Positions 37,201 through 51,000 of a stretch of 64,000 nucleotides of DNA are shown piece after piece. The position numbers and the translations under genes are program-made. This DNA comes from Phoebastria nigripes (Eukaryota > Chordata > Aves > Procellariiformes > Diomedeidae), in the NCBI GenBank assembly GCA_035582835.1, contig JAYKAV010000678.1:1643754-1707753 (forward strand), in the 5' to 3' direction. The first letter of the stretch is position 1; each line of letters starts with the position of its first letter. The notes under the pieces were generated by a model. It saw only the letters and a program-made list of their open reading frames with translations. It made no database searches and had not been told where the DNA came from.

Positions 37201-39944
37201 CCTTTTGGGAGACGCAGATGAACTGGACCCTATTTTAAGATTAAAACAAAAGTGGTGCTTTCGATAGAACAGGGTGAATCTTTTAACCCCTCATCTCTTG
37301 CCAGGCTAGCAGGCACTTGGAGCAGAGTATAGTACAGCATTTTTAAAGGCTCACACCCCCATTACGGTATGTCAGTGAAACATCAGTGAGAATTCGTGCA
37401 CTATTTATTCACTCCTGGTCACAATGACATGGCTTTGACATTCACATTATGAACAGTCTGGGGGAAATGCAGCACCAAGGGGGACTGGCAAACAGTGAAA
37501 TGGATGTCTTCTGTGGGAGTAGATGGAGGGAGTAGAGGGAAACCCCAAAAGACTTAGGCTGCAGGGGCCTGCCTGCTATGTTTCCACTGTCAGACAGGGC
37601 CAAATGAAATATCATTTAATGATTTTAAGTGTATGCATGGGATATCAGCTGGAAAAGCTGCCAATGCCTTGACTGTCCTACCCTCAAGGTGGGGGAGATG
37701 TATTATGGGTTTGAGGGTTTTGGAGGTAATATCTTCAAACCAGCTCTTCTGCTGCTCAGTGGCAGAGGTGCTGGGCTGTGGTTCTTCTCAGCTAAGATCT
37801 GGGGCTGAGCTAAAACCCACTAGACAAAGAAGGAAGACTATCTCTGTCTAAAATCAGAAACCTTATCCCTCCTTCTCCTTTGCAGAGCTTGAGTTAGTCA
37901 AACCAGGGAGGCTGTGTTGTAGTGCCGATCTGTGATAGATCGGTCATCATTAATATTTTATGTTTTACAGAAATCTGAGCTTTGAGACGGTGAACTCACA
38001 GCAGCCTGACAAAAACAGGCATGAGCATGACCATTTTTGCATGAACTGAGTTTTTCACTTTAAAATACTGCAGGTAAGGCTCAGTTGTCATGAGTCATTG
38101 GACCCACACACGCCTTCCCTTATGCACAGCCCTGCCATCAAACTACCCTCTTTTATAGCTAGCAAAAAGCAGTGGAAGAAAGTAATCCGTCCATGGTGAA
38201 ATGGTCCTTAACCGACACCAAGTTCTGTTGTTCAGTGGCAACATTACTGTGTGTCTGTGAATGCAGGAGGAAAGGATATGACCTGTTAGTAGTTCTGCAG
38301 GTGTTATTACCAAGATAACATTTTTGCTCCTTCTGTAAACAGATTTATCTGATCATACTAAATTTTAAAGGAAGTTGAAGAAAATAGCCTTCTTAGAAAC
38401 TGGGGGGCATAGAATATCCATTGAACACTCAAAAAAAATTTGCCCAATTTTGCTGCAGTTTTGTGTCTTCCAGGGGAATTTTGCCTTTGCCATCCCTGAA
38501 AAAGGAGTCCTCCCTTCTAGTGATCTCCATCCATTCAGTTATTGCAATGTGATTTCAGAAATCCTTTACTTTTCACTGTGAGGGGTGGTAAGATAAAAAT
38601 AAAATTTTAAAGAGTAAATCATACTTGTATATCTCTGTTGCCTCCAGGCGCTGGCAGAATTATGTCTCGTGTTACATTTCTACAGTAGCATCTTTTGGCT
38701 TCCAAGAGAAATACAGCTTGTATTTCTGCAGTTAAGAAACAGGATGTCCTGACGCGGGACGCCTAGAAGCTCTCTGGACTGCTTGAGGATGTGCCTGTGC
38801 ACAGGAATACTGCATTGTGAACACGGCATGGAGTCAGTTCCTCAAAAATTCCTAACGGTAGTCTTTCAATACTGTTCGTTGCCCTCTTCCTCCACACCTC
38901 CATCCTCAAGTATGAGACAACTAGCAGGAATTTTTTTTTTTTTTTGCCATTGTGGTGCAATGTTAATTACAGGATTATCCTGACCACTCCAGAACATGTG
39001 GCCAGCTGGTCTCACTTCTGTGTGTGGGTAATAAACACCATGCACATTTCCTGTTTCCTGAGCTCACACTGAGTATATTTATATGTACGTCGATTTGATG
39101 GTTGATTTCAACATTTATCACTGTTCCCCAGATCATTTCCAGTTTTCCTTCTCCCCAAAGCACACTCCTTCCTGAACTGTATCAAAGTTAAGTACATTTC
39201 TGAGTGGTGAACATTTGTTTCCGGACAGGTAACACCCAGCAGAAGCAGATAACTCTGGAGAGTTGATGTTTCAGCATGCATATATTTTTGCAGAGCCACT
39301 AAATCCCAACACAGGTCCTGCACGTCCTACTAAAGTTGGCAAAAAACAACTATTTGCCAGCTGGTATGGATCAGACTTCTCCTCACTCTTCATTTTACTT
39401 TGAGCTATGTACCATACGGCAGTTGGTGGTGTGCCTAAATGTAAGGGAAGAACAGAGCTGAATCCAAACAGTGAAGTTACATCTAGTCCCTCATTTTGCC
39501 TATGNACTATATTTCCAGTGCTTCGTCCAGTCTTATTTCATGTCTAGCATATATACAATGGCTTTTCATTGCACATAAGNTAATGCCTTTGGCATTAACA
39601 GATGCACAGAAGTTTCATTTTATTTGCAACTTTATTGTTAGAAGGTCTGCATATTAATTACTGATTCTTTTGTTCTTTTTTGGAATAGGCTTTTTTATAA
39701 CTTTTCAAGCTTGGGGTACTAATTTTTTACCTTCTCTTAAGCAATTCCTTATATTTAAAAGATACTTGTTTTTCAAAATAACACCCTGTTTCTGTTTAAA
39801 AATCTTAGTATTTGCAGAAGATGACATTTTGATGACAGTACAAACTGAAGTCTTCTTTTTCCACATTAAACTCTTCTAGCATGGATGGGAGCCAGACTGC
39901 ACAAATCCACTAGTCTGCATTGACTTATTCCTGAAGGTACAGCT

Positions 39945-39986
39945 CTCAAAAGGAACTCTGTCCTCCTCAAAAAGAACTCTGTCCTC
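39945..39986 (+). repeat. Tandem duplication of 21 bases
   Basis: Two adjacent units, 39945-39965 and 39966-39986, differ at a single base (aagga versus aaaga). A simple recent slippage-type duplication. Confidence 0.9.
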
Positions 39987-40449
39987 ATACGTTGCTCACT
40001 CTTGTTTTGGACCCAGCTTGGATATTTGCAGAGGTGCCATTTACAACAGTTTTTTGCTTATCTCGGAAAACTGAGAAAAGACCATTTCGTAAAGGTCACT
40101 GATGCAACTTTTATTCAACATTGTATTCTGATTTCAATGATTTGAACTGTTTACCTCCACATGAAGGACTTTTTAGGCCAACAGTTTTCTCAAACCTTTA
40201 CATTAACATTCAGCCAACCTGTCTCCTCCTACTCTTCCCACAAAAATCCTTTGTATTTATGTAACTCTTAAATTTCTGTCCAAAAATTACAAAAGTAGTA
40301 TCACTAAGTTTTAGTGGCGATTTTTCAAGGAGTGATGTAGGGGTTTTTCCTCATGGTGCTTATTAAATTTCATGAGTCATATGACTAAATCCCCTCACAA
40401 AATTAATTTAGAATTTAAGGAACAGTCAATTAAAACCAACAGACATGGA

Positions 40450-41980
40450 TCTAGAGCAAAGAAAACTTACCCTCGCTGGGGGGGGGATCGGGCTAGGGTA
40501 TATTTAAGCAAACTAGACACACACAAATTCCTGGGACTTCAAGGGATACACCCAAGAATGCTGAGAGAGCTGGGCCAGGTCACTGTGAAATCACTTTCGG
40601 TTTTCTCTGAAAGGTTGTGATGAGGGAAGATCCCTCATGACTGGAATCCAGACAGCAAATGTCACTCCTGTCTTCAAGAAGAGCAGGAAGGAGGATCTGG
40701 GGAATTACAGGCTGGATGGCCTCACCTCAATCCCTGGGAAGGCTGTGGAGCAAATAATCCTGAAAACCATTTCCAAACATATTGAGGACAAGAAGGGGAT
40801 TGGAAGAAGTCAGTATGGAATTATGAAGGGGAGTTCATGTCTGACCATTCTCAAAGTCTTCTACAATGAGACAACTGGCTTGATGGATGAGGGGCAAGAA
40901 GTAGATGCTGTTTAGCTTGACTTAGCAAGGCTTTTGTCATTGTCTCCCATAACATCATCATAGACAAGCTGATGAGGTATGGGCTAGGTAAGTGCACAGT
41001 GAGGTGGATCGAAAACTGTCAAAACAGCTAGGGTCAAAGGGTTGCAAACAGCAGCACAAAGTCCAGCTGGAGGCCTGTCACTACTGGTGTACCTCAGGGG
41101 TCAACACTGGGTCCAACACTGTTTAACACCTTCTTTAATGACCTGAATGATGTGACAGAGTGCACTCTCAGCAAATTTGCTGACAACATAAAACCAGGAG
41201 GAGTGGCTGTTACATCAGCTGGCCCTGTTGCCATTCAGAGGGACCTGGACACACTGGAGAAATGGGATAACAGGAACATCACGAAGTTCAACAAAGGGAA
41301 ATGCAAAGTCTGCACCTGGTGAGGAATAACTCCATGCACCAGCACAGACTGGGGGCCAACTGGCTGGAAAGCAGCTTTGCAGAAGAAGCCCAGGGAGTCC
41401 TGGTGGACACCAAGTTGACCATGAGCCAGCAATGTGCCCTTCCCACAAAGAAGTCCAACAGTGTCTGGGACTGCATTAGAAGGAGTGTTGCCAGCAGGTC
41501 AAGGGATGTGATCCTTTCCCTCCACTCAGCACTGGTGAGGCCACACCTGGAGTGCTGGGTCCAGTGCTGGGCTCCGCAATACAAGAGAGACATGGACATA
41601 CTGCAGTGGGGTCCAGTGAAGGGTCACAAAAAAGGTGAAGGGACTGAAGCATCTGCCATGCAAGGACAGGCTGAGACTGCTGGGACCATTTAGCCTGGAG
41701 AAGACTTGGGTGGATCTCATCTTTGTGTATAATATCTGATGGGGCAACTAAAGAAGATGGAGANAGACTCTTCTCAGTTGTGCTCAGTGACAGGATGAGA
41801 AACACTGGGTACAAACTGAAATGCAGTAAATTCTGTTTAAACATAAGAAAAAGACTTTTTTTTTTTTTTTTTATTGCAATGGCAGTCAAACACTGGAACA
41901 GAGCCCAGAGAGGCTGTGGAGTCTCCATCCGTGGAGATAATCAAATCCAGCTGGGCATGTCCCTGAGTAACCTGCTGTAG
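40450..41980 (+). pseudogene. CR1 ORF2 RT relic
   Basis: Degraded RT frame of the element above. Open pieces are 40372-40620, 40637-40915, 41301-41693 and 41723-41980, in changing phases. The catalytic second Asp is replaced by Asn, so no activity is expected. Confidence 0.85.
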
Positions 41981-42068
41981 CCGACCGGGCTCTAAGCAGT
42001 GGTGGGACTGGGCAATCACTAGAGGTGCTGGCCAGCCTCAGCCACACTGTGGTTCTGTGATTCTGTGA
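40450..42068 (+). mobile_element. CR1 retrotransposon, 5'-truncated, plus strand
   Basis: A CR1 of about 1.6 kb. It begins within the linker before RT (relic of the KLD-x-HK...GIHPRMLREL block, 40507-40575). Next come NVTPVFKK (40655-40680), NYRLDGLTS-PGKAVEQII, a motif A relic near 40910-40960, the region PQGSTLGPTLFN (about 41090-41130) and the catalytic box near 41177, which reads FADN instead of FADD. The C-terminal RPHLE and NIRK...VKHWN blocks follow. It ends at ggttctgtgattctgtga, the CR1 3' tail. Many frame breaks; it is more diverged than the copies at 6236 and 61984 and of a different subfamily. A T17-like run at 41858-41873 expands what is normally a short T tract. Confidence 0.9.
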
Positions 42069-45000
42069 CAGACAATTAAATCCAATGAAAAATAAGTTTG
42101 TTTTTTGTTTCTAATAAATAAAAGAAAATGGAGCTTAAGGGGTGGAGTAGCTGTGTGAAAAAAAAAAGTTACACAAGAGATAGCATTCTTTCTCCATTTT
42201 GGAAGTTGTTCCTGAACAGGTTAATTTCAGTGAGATAAGGGGCAGTGAGTAAATTGTAAGATCAAGCCCAAATGTTGATAGTTCCTTATTGCATTTGTGA
42301 AAAATGTTTCATTCCATGGAGAGTACTTCTTAAGGCTTTGAAGTTCTTCATTTGAGACCAAAAGATAAGATACCACATGCAAAACAGAAGAGATATTGTA
42401 TGTCTTTTTAGTGACTCTTCCCAAAACGTTCATTGAACATATTTAAAAACTAGATTACATGATTCTGGTAGATTACACCTGGGTTAATGCCAGCAATTTA
42501 CACACTCCAAGAAAGGTGAAAATCTCCCCAAACTACAGTGAAATTAATGCTGCCAAAACTGGGTTGAATACTTTCCAAATAAAACTCCTCCATTACTCAC
42601 TTGGGTGCCAATAAACAGGTCAACTTTAAACCTTGGAACTTTAAATGCAGTGAAAGCCAAGAGCTCATTTGCTACATTTTCATGACAAGCAGGATTTTTT
42701 TTTGTTTGTTTGTTTGAGCTATTAGAGGACACTTTCCATATTAAGAAACAAGTTGCTTGTCCTGGCTTTACTTACGTTATCGACCTTTTTGTGATCTTAC
42801 ATAGAACAAAAGAACTGCAAAAAAAGTTCTAAGATTAATTCCCTTCTCAATTAAATTGGTGAAAATAAAGGGTCATCGTTTTGATCTCTACCATTGTAAC
42901 TGAGGAGATGATACATTTTTCATTTGGAAATTTACTGTGAGTGCCTAGCAATCTAGCTACCCTTTCATGCATTTTTTTTCCTCTTTTTTATAGTGAAAGT
43001 TGGTCTAATGATTAAATGTTTAGTAAATTAACTCATGATACTGCCTGTATCAAATCCGACTTGTCAGGCTCTCATGTGTATAACTATGTAATTGGAACAC
43101 CCTACTGAGTAAATGTAACAATAAAATATAATAGTATAAATACAAATTAAATAATTAGAAAAAAGTATCCAGTTATGCATGTAATTATTTTTCACATTTA
43201 ACATTCATTATACTGTATAAATTTAGATCTTTTATGGGTCTTTGATCTCTACCAGAACACTCTGTGCCAGATTTCTCTTTCGTGTTACTCCGGTGACTGT
43301 TGTGCAGCCACATCAGTAACATATTTGGTCCCCTATGGGACCCCTTTGGGGGTGGGGAGGGCAGTTGACTTTATACAATCATGCACCTTTAGCTGTGAAA
43401 TTTCCAGGTGTGCAACACTATGCCACACTATACAATATCTTATATATGTATATGGTACCTATGGGTGTTTATGGTATCTGCTGTAGACCAACAGGCTTCT
43501 TTTTGAGAGTTCTGTACACAAGGATTGATTTTAACTTTCCATTTCAGTCTCTGTATACACGTTATTTTCAATAAGTAATCTCTAGAAAGGCATTTTAATG
43601 GTAAAAACTGTGAGATTTTGAAGACAAAAAAGTGGAAGGCAGAAGAGGAGAGACTGAACTGCTTTGCTTTCAAAAATGGAATTGAAATGGGGAAAAGGCC
43701 TTCACAGAAAAAAACAATTCTGTAAATTCTCAAAACACTTTGGAGAAAAGGCTGATGAAAGACTGAGAAGAAAAATTATTCACCGCTATTTAGGAGGGGA
43801 AAAAACAAAGTAGAATCAGAAAAACAGATATTTGGAACAGAAAAGTAGGATGAAGGAGAATGTCCGTAATAAAACTAATTGTAAACACAAATTGAATAAA
43901 ATTTCAGAGAAATAGCTAAAGGAAAGACAAGGAAAAAAAAAAAAAAAACCAAACAACAAAATCAAGGATTAAGCTTGTTATAACATACATACATACAGTC
44001 TGCTATTGATTTACAAAATGATCACAGAGAAAAAGCTCTGTTCTTTGGATTCCACCAGCGCAGTGAATCTGCTAGAGAGAACCGAGATCTACATCTGATG
44101 TATGATCTTAAATACAGCAAGATTTTATAAAATTTCCCTTCTACCTATTATATTCTTATTATATATTGTGGATTAACTGGGATTTTAGATATACCAGTAC
44201 AACAGGGAAAAAAATCCCAAAGTGTCTCTGCTCTTTCTTGCCCCTCACCCCTAGAAAGTGCTGGTATAGCTTTTTGAAGGGCTGAGATGATATCTTGTAA
44301 GGAAGTTTACTGACTCACTGTAACTGTGCCACAAAAGAAAACCCTCTGCATTTTGGAGAAGGAGGGGAAAAAAGGGTAAGGAGGCAAGAGTGTGAACAAA
44401 CACACTGCCTGCAGTGCTGTGCTGGAGGAGCTTTCGGGGTCTCAAGCAGTGTCAGCAGAGGGTATCCCCCAACAGCATCAACCCCCCTAGGTGGAGCCAC
44501 TCATGCACTCTGCTCCTGCCCCATCTCTGCACCCATGCCTGGTTTGGCATGTCCCTGCTCTTCTTTCTGGTACCCAGGCTCTGACCCAGCAATCCCCATC
44601 CTGATAGCAGAAAAGGATCAATCCTTTCAGCTCCTGGCCTAGCTCCCACCGCTTGACCTCTCCAAAACTCACGTGGAAGCCTGCCCCTTGCAGCCCAGCT
44701 AGGCATTATCAAAAGGACATCAAAGTTCCCAGTCTGCGGTAAGAAGTCTGATGCCAGCAACACTATAAAGGATTCACAAAACCATCTGGAGGGTGAAGGA
44801 GCATGGCTGTAGGAGGAGGCAATGGGAGTGGGGTCAGGAGGAGAGTGCACGTGGGGCAGGCAGGGTGTGGGAGATGTGGTCAGCCATGGGAGGAGGGCCA
44901 GGGAGAGGAATTTTGTATGCTCACAGTACCTTGCTTTAGTAAGTGCAGCGCTGTCATTTGGCACAAAAATTTTCATATCTGTTTCTTGTGACAGTTTTCT

Positions 45001-48000
45001 GCTGCTTTTATATGCGTGTTTCCATTATAGCTCATAAGACATACACCAGTGTGCTACGGGCCCTGTGGCCTTACTCATTCATTGTTACAGCTAGCTAAGG
45101 ATTCACAGGTAAATACAAAGTAGTTCTTGAAATAAAACTTCTGTTTTATTTTGTTTCGGGGTTTTTTTTGCAATACCTTAAAAGTCTTCTCCAAATAATT
45201 GAACTTGGTATTTCAAAACATACCAGTGGACTGATTTACTCTTCACATAAAGATTTTTCTGACTTTCCTTCCAATGATATTGTCCCCGTTGGCTGTGTCT
45301 AAATGCTTGACTCTGTCAATGCTAATAGTGTTGGATATCACTTGTGCCCATGGAAGTCTGTGGGATATGGAAGTAACTTCTCACATCTTTCTTTATAATC
45401 CACTCTGCCTTGTGAATTTTCTTCACAGCCACAAGCCAAGAGAGGGAAAAAAAATTGCGTTTGCTCCCTGCATTGCTCACGGAAAAAACTGAAGTGAAGC
45501 AATTAATCTGAAATAAAATTATTTTTATTATTAGTGCTCTCACAGACAAGTTCTAACTATAGTACAGCTTTAATGGAAAGATCATTCAGCTATGCCATAA
45601 ATTTCCACATACAGACAAGCACTGAAAACTGAAAGCCAAGATATAAAAAGAGCTATCCTTGCAAACCCTTTGTGTTGATCTAGCATCTGTCCTAGGCATA
45701 CCAGCCAGCAGAGACCTCTAGAGGCTGCTCATGGCTTCATCCTCCTGCGCATTGGCATCCATCATGCAGGAGATGCATCTAAATACTCCACCATCTGTGG
45801 GACAGCCATTTGCTCCCATGGTGCGTACATGAAAGTCCCACAGCTTTCCCATTTCTGGACCATATGCTGCTCTCATTTATATCCCATGGATTTGGAACTG
45901 AGGCATAATGTAAATGGGAAAGCCTAGTTATCAGGATCTGCTGTTTAATTTATGCAAAACTGGGGCACTGTCATTCTGCAAATCATATGGTACACATTTT
46001 ACGAATCCATCATACACATAAAGATGGGGGTGTCCTGAAAAGTAGTATATGTATGAACGCACACATCTGAATCACAGAATTCACACCCAGATTTCTATTA
46101 CTACCTCACCTCCAGAGTCCGTGATATTCATTTCTCACTTTTAGGTTAGATCGTTGCAGACACAAAGACGAAATTTGCATCCGGGCTAGGTTTCCAAATG
46201 CTTTCAATATTTAGTTGCATCTGCGGTTTTCAGTCAGCCACTCTCTATTTAAAAAAACTCCTTTTCCTCAAAATTCTATGGAGAATCTTCTTTCTGTCTT
46301 TTAAAAGTACATTTTTGATCAGTTTAATTTGTGAATAATTTGGTCCCCTGTAAATGATATACTTTGTTCATTCTTTTGTGAATTAAAATATTGAATTGAC
46401 TCTACCATGGACATGAACTCTGTAATCTGTGTTTCAAGTCAGATGATGTGGATATATTTTTTTTAATTTTTAATTTTTCAAATTTGCCTTATGGGTCTGG
46501 CAAGCCTCAGCAGTCAAACTCATTGTATTGCTTCCATCAATGCCCACTCATATGCAATTCTATTACTTTCATGACACATACTTTTAGTATGTTTGATTCC
46601 AAGTATTTAGAAGTGTTGTGAGCCTTCTGTTGATGCCAAGCTGTTGGGACCCTGGCAGCGCAGTCCTGAGGGCACCATCAAGTAGTGTGAGAGCAAATTG
46701 AACTTTGACTAAGCTAACCTTGCCCACCCTTGTGTGTGCCAGTCTTGATTAGCTGGGCACCTGGTACTGTCTAGAAAAAGGAGTGGGGGAGGCTGCAGCA
46801 GGGCAGACTCCTTGTTGCATTTGCTACTAATTTGCATGCCCTTGTGCTTTTCTNAGATGACGTGTTTTTTTCTGTTGCCCTGACTGAATGCGAGGTGCAT
46901 AATTCTCCAAACATTTGTGGGCTAGGAGTTGGGTGCCTAAATGCTTTGTGGATTTGAACTTTAATGCCTTCCTCTTGGCACCATGAGGGTATTGCCTCTG
47001 CCATAAGCCACTGTACCACTGAGGGAAACCATTGAAAAACCGCTGGTGGCACCAGAGGGCTTGTTTATTTCTGTTGCTATGAAGAGCTTTATTAAGGCAG
47101 GCTGCTTTTCATGTCCCATTTGTGGGTCTCTCTCATAACTCTCACTATTGAAGATCCCCTTCAGTAAAAGGAGTGGTCTAGCAGTCTTCAAAAGGGAGAA
47201 GGAAAAGGAGTGAAGGGCTGCTGCCTTCCTTATGCTACTCAGTTCACCCTTCCTCTACCTTTTGCAACACTAGAGGGTAGTGCAACATGCAATATAGAGG
47301 GTAGGGAAATACATGGCTGCCCACTCCAACTTAGCCTTTGAGTAAGCTAGCAATGCTGCATATCTCATCAAGTTATGTCAAGTATTCATTGCAAAGCTAT
47401 AGAAATTGGAGCATCTTGCTATCTCATGGCAGCGCAGAATTAGTATGTTGGGGCACAATTGGTACTTGCTGAGTTCCTGGAAAGAAGTAAATAGGATGAA
47501 GGAGGGTTTAGCCAAGTTGCATATGTTGTTAAGTGATGCCACCATCTGGTGAGCTATCATTTTTCACAGCAGATTGTCACGACACCCTCCACCAGCTGAG
47601 CAGTCACTTCAAAGGCTATGGTTTGAGCTCAGCTCACCTGTGTCTGGACAGATGCCCCTCTAGGGACCAGGGTCAGGACAGCTGTCTTAGGGTCAGCCGG
47701 GGTGTGTGAAGGAAAGCAGGCACTTCAGTAGTGAGCACAGGAGATGTGTGACAGTGAGATCCTAGCTGGGTATGCTCTGCGTTTCTCTTGGACTTTATGA
47801 TTTCCCTACTGGGATGAATTTTGTGACCTAGTGGTGAGGCCAAGCCACCTAAGGGTTATTAAAGCACTGAAAGCTCTTGCACGTGCAATAGCATGAAGAT
47901 CTTACTCGTATGGCGAAGGCATGACAAAGTGAACACTCAGCCAGGAAATATTAGCAAGGTCTAAATGATTATGCAGCCTAGAAATTCAAAACAGGCAGTT

Positions 48001-51000
48001 TCCTATCACTTTTTAAAGTTATTTTTAAGCTTAAGTAAAATGCAATAGTGCTTAATTAAATACAACTCTCTCACCCAGAAAGTCTGTACTTGCTATGTTA
48101 TATCGTGTGAAATTTATCTTCTGAGGTTATAAACCTTCATCTCTCTTTTCAACTTTAGTTACTGAAGGGACCAAGTTTTCTCTTGCATTTTGTCAAAATA
48201 TCAATGACTAATTTTAGATGTTTGGCTCTGCAGAGAGCAGCACATGGAAAGTTTTTTTCTCTTTCACAGAGACAAGCCCTTCTCATGTAGTACCTATTGC
48301 TGTGTGATTGATAGAAGTACTGGAGAAACGGGCAAAAGGCTTTGCAGTGTTACATGTTTCTTTCCATTTGCTTTCAGGGCTCTGTTGATTTTAAGAGGCT
48401 AGTCCATCCCTTAATACAGAATATCTATTCTTCTCCGTCTTTGATCCTAACCACATTTCCCAGGCTATATATTAACTACAGTCTCCTGAGTGCCTGATTT
48501 CATCTCTCTTCTTTCTTTTTCACATACCTGGTCGGACAACTTAGTGTCACTGAGGCATATTCATCCCAAGCTCTGTAACCATCCTCCTGTACTGGATATT
48601 ATGTACTTTATACATCTTAATGCCAGCTGTCTGGTAATGATCAGCAATGTGGGACTGATTATTGACTTTCAGGAGAACTGTGGAGACTGTAAATAATACA
48701 GTCTGTTAAGTTTGACGAAGAGATGTTAAACTTTCTATGATTCATGAAGCCAGGAAGGATATTAGTCAAGAACAGACCTGTTGCTGATTACCCTGGCGTC
48801 TTTAGAGAACAATGTGCATTTCTCAAATCATTCATGAAATATTCCACCTCATTTTAGAAAACTGATACTTGTGCACAGCCAAGACACAGATAACAGGAGT
48901 CAGAGGGAGGAGACAGGAGCATGTGCCTTGGTGAAATTCCTCCATTTCAACGCACTCTGATCTGCATTCCACCTTGAGGGTTCTCATATGAGTTTATAAA
49001 ACCCTAAAGAAGTAGAGCAATTTTCCTATAATGACTTTGTTTAACTTGATAGTAGTATGTCCACGTTTCTTTAAAAAGGTCATTTAATAGACATTTTTTC
49101 TTGTCTCTGCTTCTCCTTCTTTGGTTTCAGGTAAACATCTCAACTGATTTAATTCTTCATGATGGCCATGGACTTTGGGTTTTGGAGTGAGTTTTGTGTT
49201 TCTCTGTCAATAGTTGACATCACTAATGCCTAAATCATCATGGAGAATCTAATTTTGTGTTCTGCTTTAGGTGTCAGGACTATCGTCAGCTATTGCAGGA
49301 AAAAATAAAGAATCACTGTCTTGGCATATGAAAACTTAAAATAAGGAAGAACAGCATCATCAGCTATTTTACTTTTTAATGTGATTATAAATCTACCAAT
49401 TCAACATACCTGGTCCCACCAAGTTAACTGCCTATATAAGCCGCCATACACATGCACATTTGTGAAAAAAGATAGGTGTGTATGGAAGTATAACAGGAAT
49501 GTGAGATGTGTGCGTGGGGTTCAAACCAAAGCAAATTTTTTCTGCTTAGCTTGTATCTCATCATTTGCATGAATAAAAATTCTTTGCAAATTCCTCTGTG
49601 AGACAAAACAGGGCTTAACCATGCCTCTCGTAGCATGTGTTGTTTTCACCTCCAGTTTGTAAAACACTTTGCTATCCTCAGGTGACAAAGTAGCAGGAGG
49701 GCAGAGAGCTGTCAGAGCAGTTCAAATCCAGGGACAGAAGCCAGGCTTTTGTATTTCCAGTCTTGTGTCCTGTGGATCAGCGTGTCATCTATGCAAGGAT
49801 AGCTGAAGAGTCAAGAAAAGCATATCGGCTGCACATGGAGGAATAGAGCAAGAAACCAGTCACTGCCACACGTTAAGTGCAAGTGCTCTTCAGTTGTCCC
49901 AAGGTGCCCTGAAACAGTCANGTAAATGACATAGAAGTCCCACAGCAGGACAGTTAAAAGCATATACATTAAAAATAGCCAAACTGGCACAAGAATGAGA
50001 AGTCCATTACAACACTTCTCAATTAATATTTACCAGTAGGGAGGAAGGATAGCACCAGCATGGAAATGAGATCCTGCGCTACCTCCTTGGCCTTCTTGTC
50101 TTTCTTAGGCTCAGCCCACATGGGGGTTCACGCCCTGACTCTGCCCCGGGGTGCTGTACCGGGGACACCCAGGCACCCACCATGCTCTCTGCCACCTCCC
50201 CACATCTTTCCTCCCCTATCTCCAGGGCAAGGAAATGTCAGTGCGCTCGCAGGAAAGTAACCACAGCAAGTGACATCCAGGTGCCTGGAAGTCAGCTTAG
50301 CCGTGACTTTCATTTCCTTGGGCTTATTTCAACATCTCTGTGGAGGGTGGTGAGGATAAGCATGTCGAATATAATAGGAAAATGTAAGAGACATGAAAGT
50401 AAGCTGGAATTTGACATTGTGTGAATTAATAACTACTGTTTCTAACCAGTGATCAGTTTGTTTAGGCGGTATTTGAAGGCCTTGGAAAAGGATCGTCTGT
50501 TTGTGGCAGCTAAAGCAGCTGACTGAGAAGGTGCATCTCATTTTTGATTCTTTATTTTGATGGATGCTACTGGCCTGTTTTGGTCCAAGGTAAGCAAAAC
50601 CAAGCCGTGTTAAGGATTCAGTGTTCAGCCTATTGACACTTGATAATGTTTGTATCCAGGATCCAGCCTGTTTTAAACAGCAGGGTCATGTATTATCAAA
50701 TGTGTGTGCATTGTATACCTAGGAAAATGGTATGCTGTTTGTGTGGTATGCTGTTGTAGCTGTTAGACTATCAGAATTGGTGGGGTGAGTATGGTACATT
50801 GCCCCAAATATAGATTTTTGGTTACTTTAGTGCTACTTATGGTGTTAATTCTGCAGCTCTTCGGGATTCCTGGAGGATAAGGATTAGTCAGGATTTCAGC
50901 CCAAGGACCAAGACATTAAAAAGGGAATGAGAGGAGGTGAAACAGTATCACAATACAATCTTTCCAGACCAGAGCTGATAAATGGGAGTTTGCCATGTCC

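Larger units (their letters stand above)
24976..40449. other. Long unique stretch without recognised genes
   Basis: Mostly AT-rich sequence with GC-richer pockets near 26340-26600 and 31140-31500. Contains an A run near 29896-29929, a T/G-rich stretch near 30070-30125, a perfect 20-base palindrome at 37181-37200, a tandem 21-base duplication at 39945-39986 and a dense, low-repeat segment near 36690-37090 that has the look of conserved non-coding DNA. No exon chain, RNA gene or transposon could be supported. Confidence 0.55.
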
